From: Betaproteobacteria bacterium
Lineage (GTDB): Bacteria > Pseudomonadota > Gammaproteobacteria > Burkholderiales > Ga0077523
DNA length: 64,000 nt
NCBI GenBank assembly: GCA_016713305.1
Contig: JADJPK010000008.1
Coordinates: 186,001-250,000 of the forward strand
Reading direction: 5' to 3'
A program made the translations under genes and the position numbers. The first letter of the stretch is position 1; each line of letters begins with the position of its first letter. This document shows positions 34,153 to 42,863 of this stretch, one piece after another. The notes under the pieces were generated by a model. That model was not told where the DNA came from and made no database searches. It worked only from the letters and a program-made list of their open reading frames with translations.

Positions 34153-34217
34153 TAGGGCGAAAGCGGGTTCCGGTGTGGCAGAACGCCCCGAAATCCGGAT
34201 GCGGGGAGTACGGATTC

Positions 34218-35003
34218 ATGTTCGGAATGCTTGTTCGAGGAACAGCAGCGACGATGTTGGTGCTTGTTGCCTGTCCATCTTTGGCGGATGAGGGTTCACC
34301 GCCGGGCCGGTTCGGCATCGCCCTGGGGGCGGACTACAGCACCGGCAAGTACGGCGGCACGCAGTCCACCGATGTCGCGTACTTTCCCGTGATGGCGCGC
34401 TACGAGACGGACCGCTGGCTGGTCAAGCTCACCGTGCCTTACGTTCGCATCACCGGCCCGGGAACGGTGGTCGGGGGCGACCGGCCCATCGTGATCGACG
34501 CGGGGGGAAGCCCGCAGCGACGCACGGAATCGGGCCTGGGCGACGTCGGGACATCGGTGACCTACAGTGCCATCGCGACTTCCCGTCTGTTCCTCGATCT
34601 GACAGCGAAGATCAAATGGGGGACCGCGGACGAATCCGTGGGGCTCGGTACCGGCAAGAATGACTATGCGTTGCAGACCGATGTCTACAAGCCTCTTGGT
34701 GCATTCACGGTCTTCGCCGGAATCGGCTATCGCTGGTACGGCGACCCCCCCGGTTCCGATCTGCGCAACGTCGCTTTCGCCAGCGCAGGGGGGGTCTACA
34801 AGTTCGGTCCGCGCGTGTCTGCCGGCGCGTCGTTCGACTATCGGCAGCCGATCATTTCGGGACGCGATCCCATCCGCGAACTCACGCCGTTCATCGCCGT
34901 GAAGCTGGGTGACTCCACCAAGGTCCAGATCTACGCGGTCCGAGGATTCTCCGACTCGAGCTCCGACTGGGGCGCAGGAGCGGTTCTCATCCAGTCTTTC
35001 TGA
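34218..35003 (+). CDS. Predicted outer-membrane beta-barrel protein
   Basis: A 261-aa exported protein. The ATG at 34218 gives a signal peptide (MFGMLVRGTAATMLVLVACPSLA). The mature chain alternates polar and aromatic residues in strands (RFGIALGADYSTGKYGG, RWLVKLTVPYVRI, TVFAGIGYRWYG) and ends in a terminal Phe (VLIQSF), typical of outer-membrane barrels. It resembles the MetA/phenol-degradation-type barrel group in general pattern. It follows the DUF5666 gene and ends six bases before nudB. Cargo unknown. Confidence 0.7.
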   Translation: MFGMLVRGTAATMLVLVACPSLADEGSPPGRFGIALGADYSTGKYGGTQSTDVAYFPVMARYETDRWLVKLTVPYVRITGPGTVVGGDRPIVIDAGGSPQRRTESGLGDVGTSVTYSAIATSRLFLDLTAKIKWGTADESVGLGTGKNDYALQTDVYKPLGAFTVFAGIGYRWYGDPPGSDLRNVAFASAGGVYKFGPRVSAGASFDYRQPIISGRDPIRELTPFIAVKLGDSTKVQIYAVRGFSDSSSDWGAGAVLIQSF

Positions 35004-35009
35004 ATCCGG

Positions 35010-35471
35010 ATGCCCGCGCCCCGTCCCTACAAGATTCCCGTTTCCGTTCTGGTCGTGATCCACACGCCGGAACTGGACGTGTTGCTCATAGAACGTGCCG
35101 ACCGGGCAGGTTACTGGCAGTCCGTGACCGGAAGCCTGGATCGAAGGGACGAGGACCCGGCGGATGCCGCCCGCCGGGAGGTCCTGGAGGAAACCGGCAT
35201 CGATGCCGCCTCCCATGTGCTCACCGACTGGCACATGCAGAACGTTTACGACATCTATCCCCAGTGGCTTTGGCGCTACGAACCCGGCGTGACCCGCAAC
35301 ACCGAACACGTGTTCGGTCTGGAGATCCCGCAGCGGGTGACACCGCGGCTCTCGCCTCGCGAGCACACCGCCCATCAGTGGCTGCCGTGGCGGCAGGCGG
35401 CCGAACTGTGTTTCTCCCCCAGCAACGCCGCGGCCATCGAAAAGCTGCCCTTCCGGCGGACGGCTCCCTGA
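35010..35471 (+). CDS. nudB: Dihydroneopterin triphosphate diphosphatase NudB
   Basis: Nudix hydrolase, 153 aa, of folate synthesis, removing pyrophosphate from dihydroneopterin triphosphate. YKIPVSVLVVIHTPELDVLLIER, WQSVTGSLDRRDEDP, the Nudix helix AARREVLEETGI, and the C-terminal EHTAHQWLPW are characteristic. The Nudix box has one extra residue between Gly and the first Glu. nudB normally follows aspS directly; here about 3.8 kb of accessory genes separates them. Confidence 0.88.
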   Translation: MPAPRPYKIPVSVLVVIHTPELDVLLIERADRAGYWQSVTGSLDRRDEDPADAARREVLEETGIDAASHVLTDWHMQNVYDIYPQWLWRYEPGVTRNTEHVFGLEIPQRVTPRLSPREHTAHQWLPWRQAAELCFSPSNAAAIEKLPFRRTAP

Positions 35472-35601
35472 ATCCCCTTGTCGTCGGCAGACCCCAGGGG
35501 TGACACCTCCGGGTCCTGGCTTGCCTTGACTTGACTTGCGTCAGATCGGCCGTGTTGCAGGCTCCTTACAGTAGATTCTTTTCGGACTACGGGAGCGGGT
35601 G

Positions 35602-36774
35602 ATGGAAAAGTCTGCGAGACGCACAGGCAGTGGTGGAGCGAAGAAGGCCCTGGTTCCCCGGGGGTCTCGACCTGCCCCATCCCGGCGTGCTTCGGCTGGG
35701 GACGTCGCGCCGTCCCATACCGCCGACTCCATCGAGCGCTTTACAGTATCCGAGGCGGTGAAGGCGGCCGAGATGTCCAAGGTCGAGGCGCTGCAGGACA
35801 TCCTCGCTCAAGGAGCCTCCAACGATCCCGACGGCCTCGTCTCCCGTCTCGAAGCGGTCGTGTCCGGGGCTTCGGCGGACGACGTGAAGGCCCTGCGCGA
35901 AGTGCTTCTGAAACGGGAAGGTCCGGTCGATCGCCTGCCCGTGAGCCCCGACGACGAGCTGTCGGAGGACTGGCGCACGGGCGGGTATCCGTACCGCAAC
36001 CTCATGCAGCGCCGCACCTACGAGAAGCAGAAGTACCGCCTGCAGGTGGAACTGCTGAAGCTTCAGGCGTGGGTGAAGGAGACCGGCCAGCGCGTCGTGA
36101 TCCTCTTCGAAGGTCGAGATGCCGCGGGCAAGGGGGGCACCATCAAGCGATTCATGGAACACCTGAATCCGCGCGGCGCGCGCGTGGTTGCCCTGGAGAA
36201 GCCCACCGAGCAGGAACGCGGGCAGTGGTATTTCCAGCGGTACGTGCAGCATCTGCCGAGCGTGGGCGAGATCGTGATGTTCGACCGGTCCTGGTACAAC
36301 CGTGCCGGCGTGGAGAACGTCATGGGCTTCTGTTCTTCGCAGGAGTACGACGAGTTCATGCGCCAGGCGCCTGAGTTCGAGCGCAATCTGGTACGAAGCG
36401 GCATCTTCCTCATCAAGTTCTGGTTCTCCGTGAGCCGCAAGGAGCAACGCCGGCGGTTCAAGGAACGCGAGATCCATCCGCTCAAGCAGTGGAAGCTGTC
36501 GCCCATCGACATGGCGTCCCTCGACAAGTGGGACGACTACACCAAGGCCAAGGAAGCGATGTTCTTCCACACCGACACCGCTGATTCTCCATGGACCGTG
36601 ATCAAGTCGGATTGCAAGAAGAGGGCGCGTCTCAACGCCATGCGGTACATCCTGCATAAATTGCCGTATCGGTCGAAGGACGCCGAGCAGATCGGTGCGC
36701 TCGACCCGCTCATCGTCGGCCGGGCACATGTGGTGTTCGAGCATGGAGAACGGCAGGTGACGGCCATCCTCTGA
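35602..36774 (+). CDS. ppk2: Polyphosphate kinase 2 (PPK2)
   Basis: Transfers phosphate between polyphosphate and nucleotides; 390 aa. The core (about residues 125-370) has Walker A FEGRDAAGKGGTI, VALEKPTEQERGQWYFQRY, the lid/Walker B region MFDRSWYNRAGVE and KFWFSVSRKEQRRRF. This is the one-domain, nucleoside-diphosphate-type PPK2. An N-terminal extension of about 120 residues is basic then helical and is not part of the core. Stand-alone, with a GGAGCGGGTG site before the ATG. Confidence 0.92.
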   Translation: MEKSARRTGSGGAKKALVPRGSRPAPSRRASAGDVAPSHTADSIERFTVSEAVKAAEMSKVEALQDILAQGASNDPDGLVSRLEAVVSGASADDVKALREVLLKREGPVDRLPVSPDDELSEDWRTGGYPYRNLMQRRTYEKQKYRLQVELLKLQAWVKETGQRVVILFEGRDAAGKGGTIKRFMEHLNPRGARVVALEKPTEQERGQWYFQRYVQHLPSVGEIVMFDRSWYNRAGVENVMGFCSSQEYDEFMRQAPEFERNLVRSGIFLIKFWFSVSRKEQRRRFKEREIHPLKQWKLSPIDMASLDKWDDYTKAKEAMFFHTDTADSPWTVIKSDCKKRARLNAMRYILHKLPYRSKDAEQIGALDPLIVGRAHVVFEHGERQVTAIL

Positions 36775-37084
36775 TTCGGGAGTGCATGCCGGGCGCGGGC
36801 GGTCGCTCTCCGCCGCTTCCGGCAGTCCCGGACGCTCATCGGCGGGGCGGGCAAGGCGTTTGCCTGCAGCGTCGCGATCGTGGCGTTCGAGGCTCGTGCG
36901 CGTGCCGGACCGGACGCCTGCGGGAAAGGTGGCCCGCCAGCGCGATTCACGGTAAAAAGGACGCCCGGGGAGATTCTGGGATGCGAGCCATCCGCCGGTA
37001 TGCCAAGCTGGCGCACGTCCGCCCTGCGACATGGCCCGTCACCCAGAGCGTCCTCACATGATCACTCGGGCTGACCGTACCCGC
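36775..37084. other. Intergenic region between ppk2 and the EEP gene
   Basis: About 310 bases without a convincing gene. In-frame ATGs at 37031 and 37058 precede the chosen start at 37085 and may be used. No clear terminator or promoter was recognised. Confidence 0.35.
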
Positions 37085-37879
37085 ATGAACACTCTGCACG
37101 TCGTCACCTACAACATCCGCAAGGGCTTCTCGCCGCTGAACGGACGAATCGCCGTGCACGAGTTGCGCGACGCGCTTCGGGCGGTGGGGGCGGATCTGGT
37201 CTTTCTGCAGGAAGTCCAGGGACTGTCGCACCGGCATGCGCTGCGGCATCGCAACTGGCCCGAGGCGCCGCAGTACGAATTCCTCGCCGACACGCTGTGG
37301 TCGGATTTCGCCTATGGCCGCAATGCCGTGTACGAGGAAGGTCATCACGGCAATGCCATCCTGTCGCGGTTTCCCATCCTGAAGTGGGACAACGAGGACA
37401 TCTCGCAGTCTCGCTTCGAGAGCCGCGGGATGCTCCACTGCGAGATCGACGTGCCGGGCTGGCCGAGCCGCCTGCATTGCATCAACGTCCACCTCGGCCT
37501 GATCGCGATGTGGCGTCATCGCCAGGTGGCGCGTCTGAAGGAGCGCATCGAAAGACTGGTGCCGCCGGAGGCCCCGCTCATCGTGGCCGGGGACTTCAAC
37601 GACTGGACGCGCCGTGCCGGTCTGCCGTTGCGCGAGACACTGGGCCTCACCGAGGTCTTCGAGCACACGCACGGCCGGCCGGCGCGGAGCTATCCGGCCG
37701 CCTTGCCGATGTTGAACCTCGATCGCATCTACATCCGCGGATTCCGGGTGAAACTCGCGCACGTGCACCACAACCGGCACTCGCACCGGCTTTCCGATCA
37801 CGTGGCCCTGTCGGCACTGCTCGCGCCGGCGGCCCTCCGGGAAGAGTCCGCCGAGGACGAGGTGGCCGCCGGTTCATGA
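37085..37879 (+). CDS. Endonuclease/exonuclease/phosphatase family protein
   Basis: A 264-aa metal-dependent phosphodiesterase fold: VVTYNIRKG, FLQEVQG (catalytic Glu), GNAILSRFP, CINVHLGL, VAGDFNDWTR (Asp/Asn pair) and SDHVALSALL (terminal Asp-His). It resembles YbhP, which sits before clsB in many proteobacteria, and overlaps clsB by four bases here. It may act on lipid or nucleic-acid phosphodiesters; the substrate is unknown. Start 37085 chosen from where conservation begins; 37058 adds nine residues. Confidence 0.88.
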   Translation: MNTLHVVTYNIRKGFSPLNGRIAVHELRDALRAVGADLVFLQEVQGLSHRHALRHRNWPEAPQYEFLADTLWSDFAYGRNAVYEEGHHGNAILSRFPILKWDNEDISQSRFESRGMLHCEIDVPGWPSRLHCINVHLGLIAMWRHRQVARLKERIERLVPPEAPLIVAGDFNDWTRRAGLPLRETLGLTEVFEHTHGRPARSYPAALPMLNLDRIYIRGFRVKLAHVHHNRHSHRLSDHVALSALLAPAALREESAEDEVAAGS

Positions 37880-39045
37880 CGTCGTTCGCCGATGGCCACG
37901 ACGTCACGCTGCTCGAGACGGGTGACGAATACTTTCCGGCACTGCTGGAAGCCATCGGAAGCGCCGCGAGCGAGATCCATCTCGAGACCTACATCTTCGC
38001 GGACGACCCCACCGGCCAGCGTGTCGCCCAGGCGCTTGCGGCCGCCGCCACCCGGGGCGTGCGCGTGCGCGTGCTCGTGGATGGCTTCGGCGCCGCGAAT
38101 CTCCTGCCGTCCATCCGGGCCGTCCTCGAACCGGCGGGCGTCCAGATCCTTGTCTACCGGCCCGAATATGCCCGTTTCCGGCTGCGCCGCCACCGCCTGC
38201 GCAGGATGCATCGAAAGCTGGCGGTCATCGACGGGAATGTCGGCTTCTGCGGAGGCATCAACGTGCTGGACGACCGGGACGGCCGCTCCGAGGGGCCGCC
38301 GCGCTTCGACTATGCGGTGCGCGTGACCGGTCCGGTGGTGGCGCAGATGCACCACGCCGTCCACCGGCTCTGGATGCTGGTCCGCTGGACGACCTTCGGT
38401 GGCCGCAAGAAGGCCCCGGTCGAAGTCCGGTCGCCTTCGACCCGTCCGGAAGAAAGCAACGGGCACATCGAGTTCGTGACTCGTGACAGCCTGCGCAACC
38501 GCAGGGCCATCGAGGAGGCCTACCTCCGCGCGTTCGGCCGGGCGCGAAGGGAAATCTTCATCGCCAATGCCTACTTCCTTCCCAGCCGCCGTTTCCGGGA
38601 AGCGTTGCGCGACGCGGTGTCCCGTGGCGTGCAGGTGCGGCTGCTGCTGCAGGGCCTGCCGGAGTATCCATTCGTGCTGTACGCGATGCGCGCCTTCTAT
38701 CAGGGTTTTCTCGATGCCGGCGTGGAGGTGCACGAGTACCGCGCGACGTTCCTCCACGCCAAGGTCGCGGTCGTGGACGAGCACTGGGCGACGGTCGGAT
38801 CGTCCAACCTGGACCCCTTCAGCCTGATGCTCTCGCGCGAAGCCAACGTCATCGTCAGGGACGCGGATTTCGGGCGGGAACTGAGAAGGAGTCTGGAACG
38901 GGCTCTGGCCGCAGGGGCGGTCGCGATCCAGGCGGGCGATCTCGTTCACCGCCCCTGGCTCGAACAGGTGAAGTCCTGGCTCGCGCTGCAACTCGGCCGC
39001 CTGTTCATCGGCTTCACCGGTTACGCCCGTCGGGAGGACCTCTGA
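37876..39045 (+). CDS. clsB: Cardiolipin synthase ClsB
   Basis: Phospholipase D-superfamily enzyme, 389 aa, making cardiolipin at the inner membrane. Two HKD motifs are seen: MHRKLAVIDGNVGFCGG and LHAKVAVVDEHWATVGSSNLD. No N-terminal membrane helices, as for ClsB. ATGA overlap with the EEP gene, a conserved pair. Confidence 0.92.
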   Translation: MTSFADGHDVTLLETGDEYFPALLEAIGSAASEIHLETYIFADDPTGQRVAQALAAAATRGVRVRVLVDGFGAANLLPSIRAVLEPAGVQILVYRPEYARFRLRRHRLRRMHRKLAVIDGNVGFCGGINVLDDRDGRSEGPPRFDYAVRVTGPVVAQMHHAVHRLWMLVRWTTFGGRKKAPVEVRSPSTRPEESNGHIEFVTRDSLRNRRAIEEAYLRAFGRARREIFIANAYFLPSRRFREALRDAVSRGVQVRLLLQGLPEYPFVLYAMRAFYQGFLDAGVEVHEYRATFLHAKVAVVDEHWATVGSSNLDPFSLMLSREANVIVRDADFGRELRRSLERALAAGAVAIQAGDLVHRPWLEQVKSWLALQLGRLFIGFTGYARREDL

Positions 39046-39176
39046 CCGGCCGCCGATCTGCCGGTCCGGGCACAGGGCTCGCTTTTGCTCGCCCCGAACG
39101 CAGAAAATCACCCTCCTCCGCCTTCGGCTTGCGCTGTTGCCGGCGGCATCGCGGAACATCTCACGGAACCCCCTTC

Positions 39177-41948
39177 ATGCCCATGATCCGCCATCGCTTC
39201 CCGGTCGCCGCCCTGGTCATCGCCCTGTCGATCGCCGCCTGCAGCAAGGAGCCCGCTCAGGATTACCTGCAGTCGGCCCGGGACTATCTGGGGCGGAAGG
39301 ACAACGCAGCGGCCATCATCCAGCTCAAGAACGCTGTGCGCGAACAGCCCGAGAGTGCCGAAGTGCGTTACCTGCTCGGCGCGGCGCTGCGGGATGCCTC
39401 CGATCCATCCGCCGCGGAGATCGAGCTCAGGAAGGCGCTGGCGCTGGGGTACGACGCGAATGCGGTGCTCCCGCATCTTTCCCATGTCCTCCTGGAAATG
39501 GGCCAGTACGACAAGGCGATGCAGGAGATCGAAGGGGCTTCGATCACCGATGCCAAGGTCAAGGCGGAACTGACCGCCCTCAAGGGCGAGGCCCTGGCCG
39601 GCAAGGGAAAGATCGAGGAGGCACGGGCGGCGTACCAGGAAGCCCTTGCCCTGGAAGCCGGCAATCCGGTGGCGAAGGTCGGCATGGCACGCCTTGCCCT
39701 GGTGGGGAACGACACCGCGCAGGCCGAGGCGGCGCTCGACGAGGTCCTCTCGTCGAGGCCCGACACGGCGGACGGTTGGGCGCTCAAGGCGGGCATCCTC
39801 ACCCGGCAGGGGAAGATGCGCGAGGCGGCGGAAGCCTACGAGAAGGTCATCGCACTGCGGCCGGCCGACGTCAGGGCGTTCACCGGGCTCGTGCCGATCA
39901 TCCTCAGCCTGGATGGCCCGGAGGCCTCAGGAAAAGTCCTGGCGCGCCTCGCCAAGGCGGCACCTACCACTCCGGCGACTGCCTATCTCGACGCACTGGT
40001 GTCCTTCGCCAAGGGTGACAAGCTGCGCGCGCGCGGTTCGATCCAGCTCGCCCTCAAGGCCGTCCCGGACGACATCCGCGCACAACTCCTCGGCGGATCC
40101 ATCGAACACGATCTGGGCAACTACGCCATGGCCGAGAAGCTCCTGAGTGCCGTCGTCAATGCCGCGCTTTCGGAGCAGCAACTTCGCCGTCTGCTCGCCT
40201 CCGCGCAGCTTCGGGCGGGACAGGCCGCGCGTGCAAAGCAGACCCTGGGTCCGTTGCTCGACGCCGCGCCGAACGATCCGGGCGTGCTGCTGCTCGCCGC
40301 CGAGATCGCCGAGGCCTTGCGCGAGCCGCAGAAGGCTCTCGCGTACCTCGAGAAGGCAGCCTCGCTGGATCAGAAGAACGTGGCGTCCCGCATCGCGCTG
40401 GGGCGCGCCCGGATTCGCATGGGACGGGCCGAACAGGGCATCGCGGACCTGGAGGCGGCAAGCAAGGCGAACCCCACCGACCCGACGCCGGATCTGCTCC
40501 TCGTCGAGTACTTCATCAAGCAGGGCAAGCCGGACCGTGCACGCTCCACCGCGGCATCGTTGTCGCAAAGACAGCCGGAGCAGCCCCAGGGTCACAACGC
40601 CCTGGGACTCGCGCACCTGGCGTCCCGCCAGATGCGCGAGGCACGTGCCGCCTTCGAGAAGGCGCTGAGCGTCGCTCCCGCTTTCTTTCCCGCCGCCAAG
40701 AATCTGGCGGCGATGGATCTGGAAGAAGGCAAGCCCGACGCTGCCAAGGAACGTTATCGGGCCGTGCTGTCCCGCGATCCGAAGCAGGCCGAAGCAGCGC
40801 TGCTGCTGGCGGCCGTCATGCAGCGCACCGGGTCCCCGGCCGCGGACGTCCTGAAGACCCTCGACGATTCCATCGCGATCAATCTCACCTCCGTGCCACT
40901 GCGCATGGCCAAGATCGACTACCTCATGGCCACGGGGGACAACAAGGCCGCGCTGGAGGCAGCCACCGCAGCGCAGGCGTCCATCACGGACGACACGACG
41001 GTCGTCTTCGCCCTCGCCCGGGCGCAGCAGATGGCGGGCGAACTGCGCCAGGCCACCGTGACCTACAACAAGCTGGCCAGCCTGAGCGGCGATTCGGTCG
41101 TGCCACACATGGGGCTGGCCGAAGTGCAGGTCGCGGACAAGAACTGGGAGGCGGCTCGAACGTCACTGCGCAAGGCCATCGAAATCAAGCCGGAGCACCT
41201 TCCTGCGTATCTCGCCATGGTCGACGTGAGCGTGCGTGCCGGCAACTTCGACGCCGCACGCGAAGATGCGCGAGCCATCCAGAGGAAGTGGCCGGACAGA
41301 ACCACGGGATACGTCGCCGAAGCGCAGGTCCTGGCCGCCAGCAAGGATGCGATGGGCGGAGAGAAGATCCTGCGGGCGGCGATGGCGAAACTCGCCGATG
41401 CGGACCTGATCGGCGCGCTCTATCGCAATCTTCTGGCGCAGAGCCGTGCGGAAGAGGCAGAAAAGGAGATGAACGCCTGGCTGGGCAAGCACCCCGGCGA
41501 CCTGCGCGCCATGCTGGCAGCGGCGGACACCCGTCTCGCTCGGGAGGAATACAAGCCCGCCGAGCAGTGGTACAGGCGCGTTCTCGAACGCAAGCCCGAT
41601 CACCCGGTGGTGCTGAACAACATGGCGTGGGTGCTGGGCAAGCTCAACGATCCGTCGGCGCTCGAATTCGGGCGGAAGGCGCTGGAAAAGGCGCCGCGCA
41701 GTGCCGCGCTGCTCGACACCGTCGGCATGCTCAATGTGCAGTTCGGCAAGGTCGACGAAGGCATCCGCCAGCTTCAGTCTGCCGTGGCGCAGTCGCCTCG
41801 TGCGGTGTCGATCCGGGTGAACCTGGCCCGGGCGCTGGCCAAGGCCGGCAAGAAGGAAGAAGCCCTCAAGGAACTGGACAGCGCGTCCAAGTACGGCGTG
41901 GGCGAGCCGCTGGCGAGGGAGATCGAGGAACTGCGCAAGTCGATCTGA
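39177..41948 (+). CDS. prsT: PEP-CTERM system TPR-repeat lipoprotein PrsT
   Basis: Lipoprotein of 923 aa. The start at 39177 gives MPMIRHRFPVAALVIALSIAAC with a lipobox ending in Cys, then about 20 TPR units from residue 30 to the C-terminus (repeated A-x-x-x-Y/L-x-x-A-L patterns, for example AKAYEKVIALRPADVRAF-like). The family acts in PEP-CTERM/exosortase exopolysaccharide systems. Only one other PEP-CTERM-linked gene (42864) is in the window; the exosortase must be elsewhere. Confidence 0.85.
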   Translation: MPMIRHRFPVAALVIALSIAACSKEPAQDYLQSARDYLGRKDNAAAIIQLKNAVREQPESAEVRYLLGAALRDASDPSAAEIELRKALALGYDANAVLPHLSHVLLEMGQYDKAMQEIEGASITDAKVKAELTALKGEALAGKGKIEEARAAYQEALALEAGNPVAKVGMARLALVGNDTAQAEAALDEVLSSRPDTADGWALKAGILTRQGKMREAAEAYEKVIALRPADVRAFTGLVPIILSLDGPEASGKVLARLAKAAPTTPATAYLDALVSFAKGDKLRARGSIQLALKAVPDDIRAQLLGGSIEHDLGNYAMAEKLLSAVVNAALSEQQLRRLLASAQLRAGQAARAKQTLGPLLDAAPNDPGVLLLAAEIAEALREPQKALAYLEKAASLDQKNVASRIALGRARIRMGRAEQGIADLEAASKANPTDPTPDLLLVEYFIKQGKPDRARSTAASLSQRQPEQPQGHNALGLAHLASRQMREARAAFEKALSVAPAFFPAAKNLAAMDLEEGKPDAAKERYRAVLSRDPKQAEAALLLAAVMQRTGSPAADVLKTLDDSIAINLTSVPLRMAKIDYLMATGDNKAALEAATAAQASITDDTTVVFALARAQQMAGELRQATVTYNKLASLSGDSVVPHMGLAEVQVADKNWEAARTSLRKAIEIKPEHLPAYLAMVDVSVRAGNFDAAREDARAIQRKWPDRTTGYVAEAQVLAASKDAMGGEKILRAAMAKLADADLIGALYRNLLAQSRAEEAEKEMNAWLGKHPGDLRAMLAAADTRLAREEYKPAEQWYRRVLERKPDHPVVLNNMAWVLGKLNDPSALEFGRKALEKAPRSAALLDTVGMLNVQFGKVDEGIRQLQSAVAQSPRAVSIRVNLARALAKAGKKEEALKELDSASKYGVGEPLAREIEELRKSI

Positions 41949-41969
41949 CGCAGCGCGGAGCCGGAAGCT

Positions 41970-42746
41970 TCAGGCGACCCGCGCCAGTTCGAAGTGCATG
42001 CCGTCCCGGCGGCCGAAATGGCCGCCCCAGTAGAACCCGCACTGGTGGGCGATGCGCACCAGGCGATAGACGCATCCCGGCGCGTCCGGCGAAGCCGGTT
42101 CCGCGCCCAGCGGATTCCATCTCGCGTTGATGTCGAAGGCCGTGCCGAACGCGTGATTCGACAGCACCTGGTCGTGGGCGCGACCGCGCACGAAGCGCGG
42201 GTTGTAGGCGCCATCGAAGGTGAGCACCATCGGCAGAACGCCCTTCTGTTCCCATGCGCGCCACAGTTTCTGCATCGGCGCGGCCATGGCCTTGTGTATC
42301 CATATCGCACCGTCTGCCCGGGCGCCCTTGATGCCCGCCAGCTGCGGCACGAACACCTTCACCACGTTCTCCCGGTCCCATCCGTTGGTGATCCGGATCG
42401 CCTCGGGGTTGCCCGCCACCGGAGCGGCCCGGAACTGCATGGGCCCGAAGAGCTCCTGCCGCTGTGCCGTGCTCACCAGCGGCTGAAAGTCCGGCGCCGG
42501 AGGAAATTCCCGGTCGATCTCCGTGAAATCCACCAGTTCGAAACCCAGCATTGCCGCCTTGCCGAACGACTGGTTGCCGACCACGCCATCGGGCGAGAGC
42601 TTGTGCCTTTTCTGGAACGCAATGGTGGCATCGCGCGTCGCAGCATCGAAGGTGCCCGTGGCGTTGATCAAGTGGCCCTGACCGCGCAGGAACATCTGCC
42701 ACTGCGAGACGATGGGTCCGGTGGAGCCGAGCCGGAGGACTTTCAT
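41970..42746 (-). CDS. Peptidoglycan-binding protein with M15/VanY-type carboxypeptidase domain
   Basis: 258 aa. Residues about 1-70 form a peptidoglycan-binding domain (LRLGSTGPIVSQWQMFL, FDAATRDATIAFQKRH). The C-terminal domain has the M15 zinc motif SNHAFGTAFDIN and a DGMHFEL end. No signal peptide is evident, so export may need another route or the protein may be of phage-endolysin style. Start at 42746 (MKVLRLG). Opposite strand to PrsT. Confidence 0.85.
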   Translation of the reverse strand: MKVLRLGSTGPIVSQWQMFLRGQGHLINATGTFDAATRDATIAFQKRHKLSPDGVVGNQSFGKAAMLGFELVDFTEIDREFPPAPDFQPLVSTAQRQELFGPMQFRAAPVAGNPEAIRITNGWDRENVVKVFVPQLAGIKGARADGAIWIHKAMAAPMQKLWRAWEQKGVLPMVLTFDGAYNPRFVRGRAHDQVLSNHAFGTAFDINARWNPLGAEPASPDAPGCVYRLVRIAHQCGFYWGGHFGRRDGMHFELARVA

Positions 42747-42863
42747 GACGGGATTCTCATTGGACGCTGCTTTCGAGTGTGCGCCACGCCACAGCACATC
42801 GCCATACGAGCTTGGAGATAGGTCCGCACGCAAACGCCTGCCGGGTCATCGCGGACTCCCGTG

